A stretch of DNA of 64,000 nt from a candidate division NC10 bacterium CSP1-5 (GCA_001443495.1 LDXR01000012.1:37117-101116), one strand, 5' to 3'. Shown: positions 41,786 through 49,570, numbered from the stretch's first letter. Notes: generated from the letters alone by a model not told the origin. Program-made: numbers and translations.

Positions 41786-43276
41786 CTAGACGGCCGCCTT
41801 TTTCGCTGCCTGGAGCGCCCCTCGGGCGACCTCCCGATCGCTGAAGGGGACGAGACCGGTCTGCATAATCTGATACTCCTCGTGCCCCTTGCCTGCCAGG
41901 ATCACCGCGTCGCCGCCGCGGGCGAGACTCACGGCCCTGGCGATGGCCTCCGCCCGATCCAAGATGATCTCGTGCGGGCACCCGCGCCGGGCCCTGCGCA
42001 TTCCCGCCTCGATCTGCTCCGCGATCTGGCGGGGGTCCTCGCTGGCCGGATTATCGGTTGTGAGGATGGCGTAGTCACTGAGTCGGGCGACGGCCTGGCC
42101 GATGACCGGACGCTTGGTCTTGTCTCGCTCTCCCGGACAGCCGAACACGGTGATGATCCTGCCCTCGGTGAAGGGCCGCGTGGTTGTCAGGAGCTGCTCC
42201 ATGGCGGCTGCCGTGTGGGCGAAGTCCACGATCACGAGGAAATCCTGCCCGAGCTCGATGAGTTCGAACCGCCCCGGGACAGAGGCCACGCCTTCTAACC
42301 CTCGGGTGATCGTCTCGAGATCGAGGTCGAGACAGAGGCCCACCCCCGTAGCGGCCAGGGCGTTGTACACATTGAAAGCCCCCGTGAGTCCCATGTGGAT
42401 GGGCGTCTGCCCGCGGGGCGTATAGGCGACAAAATCCAGGGCCCGAAGGCCCGCCGTGAGGTGGCCGGCCGTCAGGGCGGCCTCCCGATGGATGCCGTAC
42501 GTCAAGATGCGGCATCGGGTGGCATCGAGGATCCGCCCGCTCTGGCGGTCGTCCACGTTCACGATGGCGCACTTGGCCGGATCCGCGCCGAGCTGGCCGA
42601 AGAGGGTGGCCTTGATGTCCAGATACTTTTGCCGCGTCCCATGCAGGTCCATGTGGTCGGACGAGACATTCGTGAACGCGGCGATATCGAAATCACACCC
42701 GGTGACCCGATGCAGCGCAAGGGCGTGCGAGGAGACCTCCATGACCACATGCGTGATCCCGGCGCGAACCGACTGGTCGAGGAGGCGCTGAATTTCGAGG
42801 GATTCCGGGGTGGTCACGGTGGACCGCTCTTCCCGCTCTCCGACGCGTTGGACCACCGTGCCGATCAGCCCCGTCCGGAGACCGGCTTCGCGTAGGATCG
42901 CCTCGATGAGATAGGTCGTGGTCGTCTTGCCCTGGGTCCCTGTCACCCCGATGAGAGTGAGACGGGCGGAGGGGTGATCGTAGAATCGCGCCGAGAGCAG
43001 GGCGAGGGCCTTTCGGGCATCCGCCACACGGATCACAGGAACGTTGACCGGTCGGGAGAGGGGTCTCTCCACGACCAGCGCCGCCGCTCCCCGCTCTAAC
43101 GCCTCCGGAACGTAGCGGTGCCCGTCATCTTTGAATCCCTGGATGCAGACGAAGAGGAACCCAGGTCGGATGTGCCGGGAATCGTTGCTGAGGCCTCGGA
43201 TCGGGATATTCCAGCCCCCCGGGGCATCGAGGGGTGCCAGGCCCTCCACGAGCTCTCCAAGCGTCTTTGCTGTCAT
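41786..43276 (-). CDS. murE: UDP-N-acetylmuramoyl-tripeptide synthetase MurE
   Basis: A 496-residue Mur ligase adding the third amino acid to the peptidoglycan stem. The ATP site GVTGTQGKTTTTYLI (110-124), the ring MEVSSHALALHR and the carbamylated Lys region YLDIKATLF are clear. The specificity loop reads DNPASEDP (408-415): the Arg of the DNPR motif that holds the meso-diaminopimelate carboxylate is Ala here. Otherwise the protein has normal length. GGAAGGAG precedes ATG 43276. A lone mur gene outside a dcw cluster is itself a little unusual. Confidence 0.93.
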   Translation of the reverse strand: MTAKTLGELVEGLAPLDAPGGWNIPIRGLSNDSRHIRPGFLFVCIQGFKDDGHRYVPEALERGAAALVVERPLSRPVNVPVIRVADARKALALLSARFYDHPSARLTLIGVTGTQGKTTTTYLIEAILREAGLRTGLIGTVVQRVGEREERSTVTTPESLEIQRLLDQSVRAGITHVVMEVSSHALALHRVTGCDFDIAAFTNVSSDHMDLHGTRQKYLDIKATLFGQLGADPAKCAIVNVDDRQSGRILDATRCRILTYGIHREAALTAGHLTAGLRALDFVAYTPRGQTPIHMGLTGAFNVYNALAATGVGLCLDLDLETITRGLEGVASVPGRFELIELGQDFLVIVDFAHTAAAMEQLLTTTRPFTEGRIITVFGCPGERDKTKRPVIGQAVARLSDYAILTTDNPASEDPRQIAEQIEAGMRRARRGCPHEIILDRAEAIARAVSLARGGDAVILAGKGHEEYQIMQTGLVPFSDREVARGALQAAKKAAV

Positions 43277-43297
43277 CCGGCTCCTTCCGGTCCGCAG

Positions 43298-43330
43298 AGC
43301 AAAGGCCCTCCCGGCTTTGCCGGAAGGGCC
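43298..43330 (-). terminator. Terminator-like hairpin downstream of the diheme cytochrome
   Basis: GGCCCTCCCGGC (43304-43315) pairs with GCCGGAAGGGCC (43319-43330) with one mismatch over a 3-base loop. Read on the minus strand it is followed by TTTGCTCT. It lies after the cytochrome gene and just before the murE start on that strand, so it may end cytochrome transcription or attenuate murE. Confidence 0.55.
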
Positions 43331-43369
43331 CCAAGGCTGCCGCAACTGCCGTTGGATCCGTTGCCACTA

Positions 43370-44218
43370 TCATTGTTGCTTTCGTTGGTTTTTGTCAAGG
43401 CCTTCCTGAAGAGGCCTGTGGGGACTTCCGCGCATCATCGGCCCCCGTCGTGGCCGGTGCATCTCCTCGACGTGTCGGCCGATCCGCTCCTCTTCCGTCA
43501 CCGTCTCCCGGCCGCCGAGCGAGTCGATGAAGAAGACCAGGGCCCAGACCTCCTTCTCTTCCAGGGCGTCTTGGTAGGAGGGCATCGGTGTGCCATCGAG
43601 GCCAGTCATCATGCTCCGATACAGGTCTTGAGGCGTCGCACCGCCCTTGAGTGGCCGTTGCGTGAGGTCCGCCGGCTTGATCCGCAGGTCCGGGGCCGAC
43701 GGGCCGTCGCCCTTCCCCCCCTCACCGTGGCACTCCGGGCACCCCGCCTTCTTGTAGATCACCCTCCCGCTGGCAACGAGCTTTGGGGTCTTCGGCGGTG
43801 GGACGGGGATCGGAAGCGGGGCCTGCGCCTTCTCGAGGGCGAATCGCTCTGAGAAGGACTTGATGTATGCGACGACGGCCCCGATCTCGTCATCCGAGAG
43901 GTGGTCCTGGGGGACCATGGCGGTCCCCCGCACCCCGGATTTCACCGAGCGGAAGAGGTCGCTGTCCAGAGGCAGGGAGCCGGACGGCGTCGATCGGAAC
44001 TTGTACTTGCCCTCCCGAAAATCTCTGGGGGGTGTCTGGAACATGTGGGCCGCCATCCCCTGCCCGTCTCCCAAGAGCCCGTGGCAGACCCCGCAATGCT
44101 CCTCGTACAGGCGTTTGCCGGTGTCCAGGGTCTGCTTCCCATCGGTCGCGAGGCCCATGGAGGCGAGGAACATCCCCAAGATTATCGCCAGAGAAGGGGC
44201 CACTAATCTCATCCTCAT
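43370..44218 (-). CDS. Periplasmic diheme cytochrome c
   Basis: A 282-residue exported protein with signal peptide (~1-23) and two class I cytochrome c domains. Heme sites are CGVCH (42-46) and CPECH (160-164), with possible Met ligands in GTAMVPQDHLS and GTPMPSYQ. It should carry electrons in the periplasm. ATG 44218 follows GGAGGAACC; the longer frame to 44287 enters the divergent promoter region. It is divergent from the cupredoxin gene at 44338, so the two share a regulatory gap and may be functionally linked. The C-terminal ~30 residues are basic and disordered. Confidence 0.85.
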   Translation of the reverse strand: MRMRLVAPSLAIILGMFLASMGLATDGKQTLDTGKRLYEEHCGVCHGLLGDGQGMAAHMFQTPPRDFREGKYKFRSTPSGSLPLDSDLFRSVKSGVRGTAMVPQDHLSDDEIGAVVAYIKSFSERFALEKAQAPLPIPVPPPKTPKLVASGRVIYKKAGCPECHGEGGKGDGPSAPDLRIKPADLTQRPLKGGATPQDLYRSMMTGLDGTPMPSYQDALEEKEVWALVFFIDSLGGRETVTEEERIGRHVEEMHRPRRGPMMRGSPHRPLQEGLDKNQRKQQ

Positions 44219-44241
44219 CTCGGTTCCTCCGCCGGGATCCC

Positions 44242-44271
44242 TTGACAATACACTGGGGAGCTTGGTATAAA
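44242..44271 (+). promoter_or_regulatory. Sigma70-type promoter of the cupredoxin gene
   Basis: TTGACA at 44242-44247, 18-base spacer, TATAAA at 44266-44271. The predicted start near 44278 gives a leader of about 60 bases before ATG 44338, which has GAGGAGGTGG upstream. The cytochrome gene on the minus strand starts 24 bases beyond this -35. Confidence 0.7.
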
Positions 44272-44337
44272 CATCACACGCCGACACGAACCTTCGCGTT
44301 GCTCCCTAACCATCCGTCATTGCGAGGAGGTGGTGCG

Positions 44338-44706
44338 ATGCACAGACTATGGATCGGCTGCGGCATTGTCGCCCTTGGCGTCGTCCTGGCCGTGGGATCG
44401 CCACCCGATGCGGCCGCAGCGGATTTCACCCTGGTGAACATCGAGTTCGAGGGGTCCAAGGTCTGGGTTCCCGGACCGATCGTCGTCAAGAAAGGGGACA
44501 CCGTCAAGATCAAAGCCATCAACAACGTCAAGTCGGATCCGGCCGAGCACGGCATCGCCATCGAGGCCTTCGGGGTCAAACAGGTGGTGAACCGCGGGAA
44601 GCCGGAGACCGTGGAGTTCCAGGCCGACAAGGCCGGGATCTTCCCGATCACCTGTCATCTCCACCCCGCCCACATCGGGACACAGCTGATCGTCCAGGAG
44701 CAATAG
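44338..44706 (+). CDS. Small exported cupredoxin (plastocyanin-like)
   Basis: A 122-residue protein with signal peptide (1-28) and one cupredoxin domain. Copper ligands are suggested by AEHGIAIEAF (H71) and ITCHLHPAH (C106 and H109/H112), as in type-1 blue copper proteins. It would shuttle electrons in the periplasm. GAGGAGGTGG precedes ATG 44338, and its own promoter and terminator make it a single-gene unit. It is similar in fold but distinct in sequence from the cupredoxin at 47932. Confidence 0.85.
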   Translation: MHRLWIGCGIVALGVVLAVGSPPDAAAADFTLVNIEFEGSKVWVPGPIVVKKGDTVKIKAINNVKSDPAEHGIAIEAFGVKQVVNRGKPETVEFQADKAGIFPITCHLHPAHIGTQLIVQEQ

Positions 44707-44921
44707 GGATCTATTTCCACACCGAGAAGAGCCGGGGGAGTTCCTCCGGCTCTTCTCTTTTCTTTCTTGTCAGTGCCGCCCCTCCCCCGGAGATACCCCG
44801 CGAGCGTCGCCCCGATCAGGGCCAGGCAGGGGAGCGGCCAATTCGGGACCCCTCTCTCTGGCATCTGCTGGGAGGCCTCTTTGCCCGTGGACCTCTTCTT
44901 TTGCGTCGCTCCATGGCCCAT
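44655..44921 (-). CDS. Possible small leaderless ORF with one membrane segment (uncertain)
   Basis: An 88-codon frame with a Trp/Pro-led hydrophobic stretch PNWPLPCLALIGATLAGYL followed by basic residues, as in C-terminal anchor signals or tiny membrane proteins. It begins about two bases after the predicted transcription start of the promoter at 44930-44958, so it would be leaderless. Its 3' part runs antisense through the terminator and the last codons of the cupredoxin gene, which weakens the case. It could equally be a non-coding transcript. Confidence 0.25.
   Translation of the reverse strand: MGHGATQKKRSTGKEASQQMPERGVPNWPLPCLALIGATLAGYLRGRGGTDKKEKRRAGGTPPALLGVEIDPYCSWTISCVPMWAGWR
44724..44765 (+). 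terminator. Terminator of the cupredoxin gene
   Basis: GAGAAGAGCCGG (44724-44735) pairs perfectly with CCGGCTCTTCTC (44746-44757), and the inner GGAG/CTCC bases extend the stem. A T-rich tail (TTTTCTTTCTT) follows. It lies 18 bases after the cupredoxin stop. The gap 44766-44929 contains nothing convincing on the plus strand. Confidence 0.8.
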
Positions 44922-44929
44922 GGGGGGAG

Positions 44930-44958
44930 AGTATATGATGGTACCTCGGGCGGGTCAA
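44930..44958 (-). promoter_or_regulatory. Promoter-like sequence on the minus strand
   Basis: On the minus strand TTGACC (44953-44958), 17 bases, TATACT (44930-44935), a close match to the other promoters of the window. It points towards 44921 and the uncertain small ORF, or drives an antisense RNA into the cupredoxin 3' end. Confidence 0.45.
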
Positions 44959-45005
44959 TGCGGCGGGCATCGTGGGAGTGTGGGCTTGAGGGTAGCGGGA
45001 CAGAA

Positions 45006-45386
45006 TCAAGAATTTTTTTTGAGCGCGAGGGTGATGAGAGTGATCCCCCATCCCGGAAGGACCGCCGCGATCCCGAGGAACCAGGATCCTATAGGGCCGG
45101 GGGCGCGGCCCCCCGCGCGCCAGTGTCTGAGGAGCGCGTCGGTCACGATAATCCCGAGAAGGGGAAGCGCCGAGGTGATGATGAAAAGAGGTTTGTTCGG
45201 TCCCTCTCCTCCCGGGGGGCCAGTGGTCGCCAAAAAGGCCATGAGCCAGGCGGGTAAGAGAGCCGCCAGGCCGAGGACCCAGTACCGCTCTGGACCCCAC
45301 GCGGGCCACCGACTCTTGAGGCGAGCGACCAGAGCGGCCGTGCCCGCTAGCCCAACCACGCTCAGCACTACCGACCACGTGATCAT
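45006..45386 (-). CDS. Small four-helix membrane protein of unknown function
   Basis: A 126-residue protein with four hydrophobic helices (~3-22, ~34-52, ~64-82, ~100-122) joined by short basic loops such as ARLKSRWPAWGPERYW. I do not recognise a family. The start MITWSVV (ATG 45386) is preferred over the longer frame to 45497, whose extra residues are hydrophilic and unlike the rest; no strong ribosome-binding site is seen. It lies between the cupredoxin and the multicopper oxidase operon, divergent from the latter. Confidence 0.5.
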   Translation of the reverse strand: MITWSVVLSVVGLAGTAALVARLKSRWPAWGPERYWVLGLAALLPAWLMAFLATTGPPGGEGPNKPLFIITSALPLLGIIVTDALLRHWRAGGRAPGPIGSWFLGIAAVLPGWGITLITLALKKNS

Positions 45387-45564
45387 CGTGAACCTCGACG
45401 ACTCGAATGCACCTGTCAACCCTTGCGGAGAATCCTCAGGGCCACCCCGGTCCGAAAGAAGGTCAGGTGGCCTCCCGCTTGCATCCTGGAAGTCCACGCT
45501 TCACCCGTGGGAAAAATACCAATCGCCACAGCGTCGGTCAAGCGGGAGTTTTCCGGAAAATTGG

Positions 45565-45597
45565 TTGACAAATTGTTTATTTAGACTAGCCTAAATA
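45565..45597 (+). promoter_or_regulatory. Promoter with DtxR-like palindromic operator
   Basis: TTGACA at 45565-45570 lies 16 bases before TAGCCT (45587-45592). Overlapping the -10 region is the palindrome TTTAGACTAGCCTAAA (45580-45595); extended to 45578-45597 it has nine of ten base pairs symmetrical. Its TTTAG...CTAAA arms resemble DtxR/MntR/IdeR boxes (TTAGG...CCTAA). The fourth gene of the operon encodes a DtxR family regulator, so negative autoregulation by a metal-bound repressor is predicted. The area is clearly richer in A+T than its surroundings. Confidence 0.65.
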
Positions 45598-45646
45598 TCG
45601 TTTTCATGGCGCCAATACCAGGTCTTGCCTGATGGAGGTCCCAGGT

Positions 45647-46738
45647 ATGGATGAGCAACGGCACATGGGAAGACAGTCATCTCTGTTGACCGCAGGCCTG
45701 AACCGTCGCCAGTTCCTCGGCGGCCTCGTGGGGCTGGGCTTTCTCGGCACGGGGACGTCGGCCCTGGCAGATTCCCCGAAGGCGCCGCCGGCCAAGGGGG
45801 GAGGGCATGGGATGCACCCGGGGGCGCCGGCGCCCTATCCCACCCATCCCGCCGAAGCACCGAAGGGTCTCCCCGCCGATCTTCCTTCCCCTCTGCGGGT
45901 CTCGGATCCGATGACGTTCCTCACCAGCTTTGACACCGGCCGAGTGACGCGGCTCCCCGACGGCCGGGTCCAGCGAGAGTATGGCGTCATCGCGCTGGAC
46001 GGCGAGGCCGAGGTGGCCCCGGGGGTCAAGTTCCCCGCCTGGACCTTCAACGGCTATGTGCCGGGCCCGACGCTGCGCTGCACCGAGGGAGACTTTGTTA
46101 AGCTCCACTTCCTGAACCAGTCCAGCATGCCCCACACGATGCACTTCCACGGCTTTCATCCGGCCAACATGGACGGAGTGTTCGAGGTCGTCCCCCCGGG
46201 AGGGCATTTCACCTATGAGTTCACGGCGGACCCTTTCGGTCTCCACCTGTACCACTGCCATGTGATGCCGATCAAGAAACATATCCACAAGGGGATGTAC
46301 GGGGCCTTCATCATCGATCCCCCGAAGCCCAGGCCGGCCGCGAAAGAGATGGTGATGGTCATGAACGGCTTCGACACCGATTTCGACAATGAGAATGAGT
46401 TCTACACCGTCAACGGTGTGGCCAACTACTATGTCGAGCACCCCATCGAGATCCGGCAGCACGAACCGCTCCGCATCTATGTGGTCAATCTCCTGGAGTT
46501 CGATCTCATCAACTCTATCCACACCCACGCGACCTTCTTCAAGTACTTCCGGACGGGGACCCGCCTGGACCAGTACGAGTATACCGACACGGTGATGCTC
46601 TGCCAGGGCGAGCGGGGGATCATGGAGTTCAGCTACCGGTTCCCGGGGATGTTCATGTTTCACGCCCACCAGAGTGAGTTTGCGGAACTCGGATGGATGG
46701 GGTTCTTCAAGGTGCTGCCGGCGGAGGGCAAGGCATGA
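45647..46738 (+). CDS. Tat-exported two-domain multicopper oxidase
   Basis: A 363-residue protein with a Tat signal (NRRQFLGGLVGLGFLG, 19-34) and two cupredoxin domains. Copper-binding motifs: MPHTMHFHGFH (161-171), HLYHCHVMPIKKHIHKGM (200-217, with type-1 Cys204), SIHTHATFF in domain 2 and MFHAHQSEF near the C-terminus. The HCH pattern points to a trinuclear centre, so an oxygen-reducing metallo-oxidase is more likely than a nitrite reductase. A His/Gly/Pro-rich linker (50-70) follows the signal. GGAGGT lies seven bases before ATG 45647. Candidate substrates are Fe(II), Mn(II) or Cu(I), given the ZIP permease and DtxR genes in the operon. Confidence 0.85.
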   Translation: MDEQRHMGRQSSLLTAGLNRRQFLGGLVGLGFLGTGTSALADSPKAPPAKGGGHGMHPGAPAPYPTHPAEAPKGLPADLPSPLRVSDPMTFLTSFDTGRVTRLPDGRVQREYGVIALDGEAEVAPGVKFPAWTFNGYVPGPTLRCTEGDFVKLHFLNQSSMPHTMHFHGFHPANMDGVFEVVPPGGHFTYEFTADPFGLHLYHCHVMPIKKHIHKGMYGAFIIDPPKPRPAAKEMVMVMNGFDTDFDNENEFYTVNGVANYYVEHPIEIRQHEPLRIYVVNLLEFDLINSIHTHATFFKYFRTGTRLDQYEYTDTVMLCQGERGIMEFSYRFPGMFMFHAHQSEFAELGWMGFFKVLPAEGKA

Positions 46739-47913
46739 ACCGCATCCGTCTCATCCTCTTTGCCCTGCTGCCCCTGGTGCTCCTCGGGGCCATGATCGGC
46801 CTCTTGCTGTCGTCAGAGACGCTGCTCCTGGGCCCCTCGCCGGTCCCCCCCGAGGCGCTCCAGCGCCTCACGCTCGAGCGGATGGCCTTTTACCCCGGCG
46901 AGATCGTCGTGTGGGTCCGCAATACCGGGCCGGGCCCGGCACGGATCGGGCAGGTCTTGGTCAACGAAGCCATCTGGAGCTTTGACGTGACGCCCGGGCC
47001 GGAGCTCAGCCGTCTCGCCCGGGCCACGGTGACGATTCCCTACGACTGGGTCGAGGGCGAGCCGCATGAGGTCAGGCTGATCACCGACGCGGGACTCGTC
47101 TTTAAGAAGCAGGTCGACGTCACCACCGCAACGCCGGTCCCCGGCTGGCGCTACTTCGGCCTCTTTGCCCTCCTCGGCATCTATGTCGGGGTCATCCCGG
47201 TCTTCCTCGGTCTGCTCTGGTTTCCGTTTCTCACCGCCGTGAGGGGGCGGTGGATGGAGGGCCTCCTGAGCTTTACCGTCGGCCTCCTCGCCTTTCTCGG
47301 CCTGGATGCCCTCAAAGAGGCCTTCGAGGCGGTGGGGCAATTGGGGCCGGTCTTCAAGGGCGAGGCCCTGGTCGTGCTCGGCCTCTTCGGGACCTTCTTC
47401 GGCCTCGTCGCGCTCGGGCAGCGGAGGAAAGGGGAGGAACAGGAGGTCGCGCCGAGTGGCTTGCGGCTGGCGTATCTCATCGCGCTCGGCATCGGGCTCC
47501 ATAATCTCGGGGAGGGGTTGGCCATCGGGGCCGCCTACCAGCTCGGCGAGGTGGCGCTGGGGGCCTTTCTGGTCCTCGGCTTTACCATCCACAATACGAC
47601 CGAGGGCCTGGCGATCGTCTCGCCGATCCTGCGGGCTCCACCACGCCGATATCATTTCCTGCTCCTGGGGCTCGTGGCGGGGGCGCCGACCATCGCGGGG
47701 ACGTGGATCGGGGGTCTCACGTATTCGGTGCTCATGGCGATCCTCTTTCTAGCGATCGGCGCTGGGGCGATCTTCCAAGTCATCTATGAGATCGTAAGGT
47801 TCCAGGCGCGACGGAGACCGGTCCTGCAGGTCCTGACCGTCCCGCATAATCTGGTGGGGCTCGTGCTGGGCTTCCTCGTCATGTATGTCACGGGACTGTG
47901 GGTCGCGGTCTAG
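46735..47913 (+). CDS. ZIP family metal permease with periplasmic domain
   Basis: A 392-residue inner-membrane protein. One N-terminal helix (~5-25) is followed by a ~110-residue beta-rich extracytoplasmic domain (~35-135; LERMAFYPGEIVVWVRNTG), then seven or so helices with ZIP metal motifs HNLGEGLAIG (256-265) and HNTTEGLAIVSP (286-297). ZIP proteins move Zn2+, Fe2+ or Mn2+ into the cytoplasm. The added domain could receive metal from the oxidase or cupredoxin. ATG 46735 overlaps the oxidase stop (ATGA), so the two proteins are made together. Confidence 0.88.
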   Translation: MNRIRLILFALLPLVLLGAMIGLLLSSETLLLGPSPVPPEALQRLTLERMAFYPGEIVVWVRNTGPGPARIGQVLVNEAIWSFDVTPGPELSRLARATVTIPYDWVEGEPHEVRLITDAGLVFKKQVDVTTATPVPGWRYFGLFALLGIYVGVIPVFLGLLWFPFLTAVRGRWMEGLLSFTVGLLAFLGLDALKEAFEAVGQLGPVFKGEALVVLGLFGTFFGLVALGQRRKGEEQEVAPSGLRLAYLIALGIGLHNLGEGLAIGAAYQLGEVALGAFLVLGFTIHNTTEGLAIVSPILRAPPRRYHFLLLGLVAGAPTIAGTWIGGLTYSVLMAILFLAIGAGAIFQVIYEIVRFQARRRPVLQVLTVPHNLVGLVLGFLVMYVTGLWVAV

Positions 47914-47931
47914 GTTGACCGGAAAGGATGG

Positions 47932-48426
47932 ATGAGCATGACCAGAGAAAGGGAAAAACGATTGGCCGCCCTGGTTCTCGGGGTTCTCGTTTTCGTGGCC
48001 TTCTGGCCGGCGGCATCGGCCGCTCCGCCCCCGGCCACCCGGACCTTCACCATGGCCGCCGTCGAGCCGAAAGGGGGGACGACCGTCGATAAGGAGCCCT
48101 TCCCGCGCGATCCCCTGCCGGAGGGGAAGGGGTATGTGCTGAAGGAGCCCGATCCCAAGACCGGGCGATGGGAGGTGTCCACCTACCGGTGGGAGCCATC
48201 CCAGATCGTGGTGTATCAGGGGGACACGGTTGTGCTCGAGATCCTGGGGGTGAACGGCGACGTCCACCCCGCTCGGATCGAGGGGTACGTCCCCGGCTTC
48301 GTGGTGCGGCGCGGCACCCTTACGCGGCTCACCTTCACGGCCGACAAGGCCGGGTTCTTCACGATCGAGTGCACAACCCACCAGCCTTCCATGGTGGGCA
48401 CCCTGGTCGTCCTGCCGCGCCAGTGA
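47932..48426 (+). CDS. Exported cupredoxin (type-1 copper)
   Basis: A 164-residue protein with signal peptide (~8-30) and one cupredoxin domain. The likely copper ligands are H112 (NGDVHPARIEGY), C147, H150 and M154 (IECTTHQPSMVGTL), a complete type-1 set. A single Cys rules out a CuA site. It should pass electrons between the multicopper oxidase and the cytochrome of the same operon. GGAAAGGA lies upstream; ATG 47932 or 47938 may be the start. A Pro/Gly-rich segment (~45-85) precedes the core. Confidence 0.83.
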   Translation: MSMTREREKRLAALVLGVLVFVAFWPAASAAPPPATRTFTMAAVEPKGGTTVDKEPFPRDPLPEGKGYVLKEPDPKTGRWEVSTYRWEPSQIVVYQGDTVVLEILGVNGDVHPARIEGYVPGFVVRRGTLTRLTFTADKAGFFTIECTTHQPSMVGTLVVLPRQ

Positions 48427-48440
48427 TGATGGGAGGCACA

Positions 48441-49118
48441 GTGACGGAGTTTCGACCGGTCAGCCAGGCGGTCGAGGATTATCTCAAGGCGATCTACCGC
48501 CTCGAGCAGCGCGAGGGCAAGGTGACGACCACAGCGCTGGCGCTCGCGCTGCATGTGGCGGCCCCATCGGTCACGGCGATGGTCAAGCGGCTGCATGCGA
48601 TGCGCCTCGTCCGCTACATCCGGTATCGGGGGGTGGTCCTGACGGCCGCCGGCAGGCGCATGGCCCTCGAGGTGATCCGCCACCATCGCCTGCTCGAGCT
48701 GTATCTGGTCGAGGCGCTGGGCCTGCCGTGGGACCAGGTGCACGCGGAGGCCGATCGACTCGAACATGTGATCTCGGAAGAGCTGGAGGAGCGGATCGCC
48801 GAGCGCCTCGGTCACCCCGTAGCCGATCCGCACGGGGACCCGATCCCCACCAAGGCGGGGCAGGTCAAAGAGCCTCCAGGCTTCCCCCTGAGCGAGCTCA
48901 ATCCGGGAACGGCGGCCGTGATTCAACGGGTCGCGGATCAGGACCCGGCCAAGCTTCGGTATCTCGCTACGCTCGGTCTGTTTCCCCAGGTTCGGGTGAC
49001 GCTTCTCGAGAAGGCTCCCTTTGGCGGGCCCATGTCATTGGCAGTGGGTGAGACCCGCTGTACCCTGGGCGGAGAGCTCGCCCGTCAGATCCTGGTTGTT
49101 CCCGTTGAAGCGGCGTGA
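48441..49118 (+). CDS. DtxR/MntR family metal-dependent regulator
   Basis: A 225-residue repressor with winged helix (~5-65; VEDYLKAIYRLEQREGKVTT, VAAPSVTAMVKRLHAMRLV), dimerisation/metal domain (~70-140; RHHRLLELYLVEALGLPWDQVHAEADRLEHV with the metal-site Cys/Glu/His region) and C-terminal FeoA-like SH3 domain (~150-225). DtxR proteins bind DNA when loaded with Fe2+ or Mn2+. GGGAGG precedes GTG 48441; an earlier ATG at 48426 is possible. The operon promoter holds a DtxR-like palindrome at 45580-45595, its probable target. Confidence 0.9.
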   Translation: MTEFRPVSQAVEDYLKAIYRLEQREGKVTTTALALALHVAAPSVTAMVKRLHAMRLVRYIRYRGVVLTAAGRRMALEVIRHHRLLELYLVEALGLPWDQVHAEADRLEHVISEELEERIAERLGHPVADPHGDPIPTKAGQVKEPPGFPLSELNPGTAAVIQRVADQDPAKLRYLATLGLFPQVRVTLLEKAPFGGPMSLAVGETRCTLGGELARQILVVPVEAA

Positions 49119-49122
49119 GCCG

Positions 49123-49560
49123 ATGGAGCGCCACCGTGACCGGATGGGCCGGAGCGCGACCGGGGGCGCCTTGCTTGCGCTCCTCCTGGTTGTTTCCGGG
49201 TGTGGAGGCGGCGGAAATCCGCAAGACGGAGAGCGGATCTACGCCGAGCGCTGTGGCTCGTGTCACGGGGAGACGGGGTCAGGGGATGGTCCCACGGCCA
49301 GACTTACGGGGATCAAACCGGCGAACCTGGCGGTGGCGATTCGGGAGAAGTCCCGGGCCGAGATCCTCGGAACGATCAGCAAGGGTAGGCAGGCCATGCC
49401 CGCCTTTGGCCGTATCCTGACGGACGCGGAGCGCGAGGCGGTGTATCAGTACCTCCGGACACTGGCGGAGAAACGCGCGGCCGTCTCGCCAGGGCTCGAT
49501 CCCACAGGAGACCGGGGACTCAGGCAGGAGCAGCAGATACGGGGGGCGCCGAGGAGGTGA
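49123..49560 (+). CDS. Cytochrome c lipoprotein
   Basis: A 145-residue protein with a lipobox (VVSGCGG, Cys27) and one class I heme c site CGSCH (44-48), with a Met ligand probably in GRQAMPAFGRIL. It would be anchored to a membrane and relay electrons in the periplasm. It is the last gene of the oxidase-ZIP-cupredoxin-DtxR operon (four bases after the DtxR stop), and a strong terminator follows. It belongs to the same functional unit. Confidence 0.83.
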   Translation: MERHRDRMGRSATGGALLALLLVVSGCGGGGNPQDGERIYAERCGSCHGETGSGDGPTARLTGIKPANLAVAIREKSRAEILGTISKGRQAMPAFGRILTDAEREAVYQYLRTLAEKRAAVSPGLDPTGDRGLRQEQQIRGAPRR

Positions 49561-49570
49561 CGAAGCAAAA

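Noticed and set aside
45647..46738. Copper nitrite reductase NirK
   Set aside because: The protein has two cupredoxin domains as NirK, but the HCH motif around the type-1 Cys and the second-domain HTH/HAH pairs fit a trinuclear-centre multicopper oxidase better.
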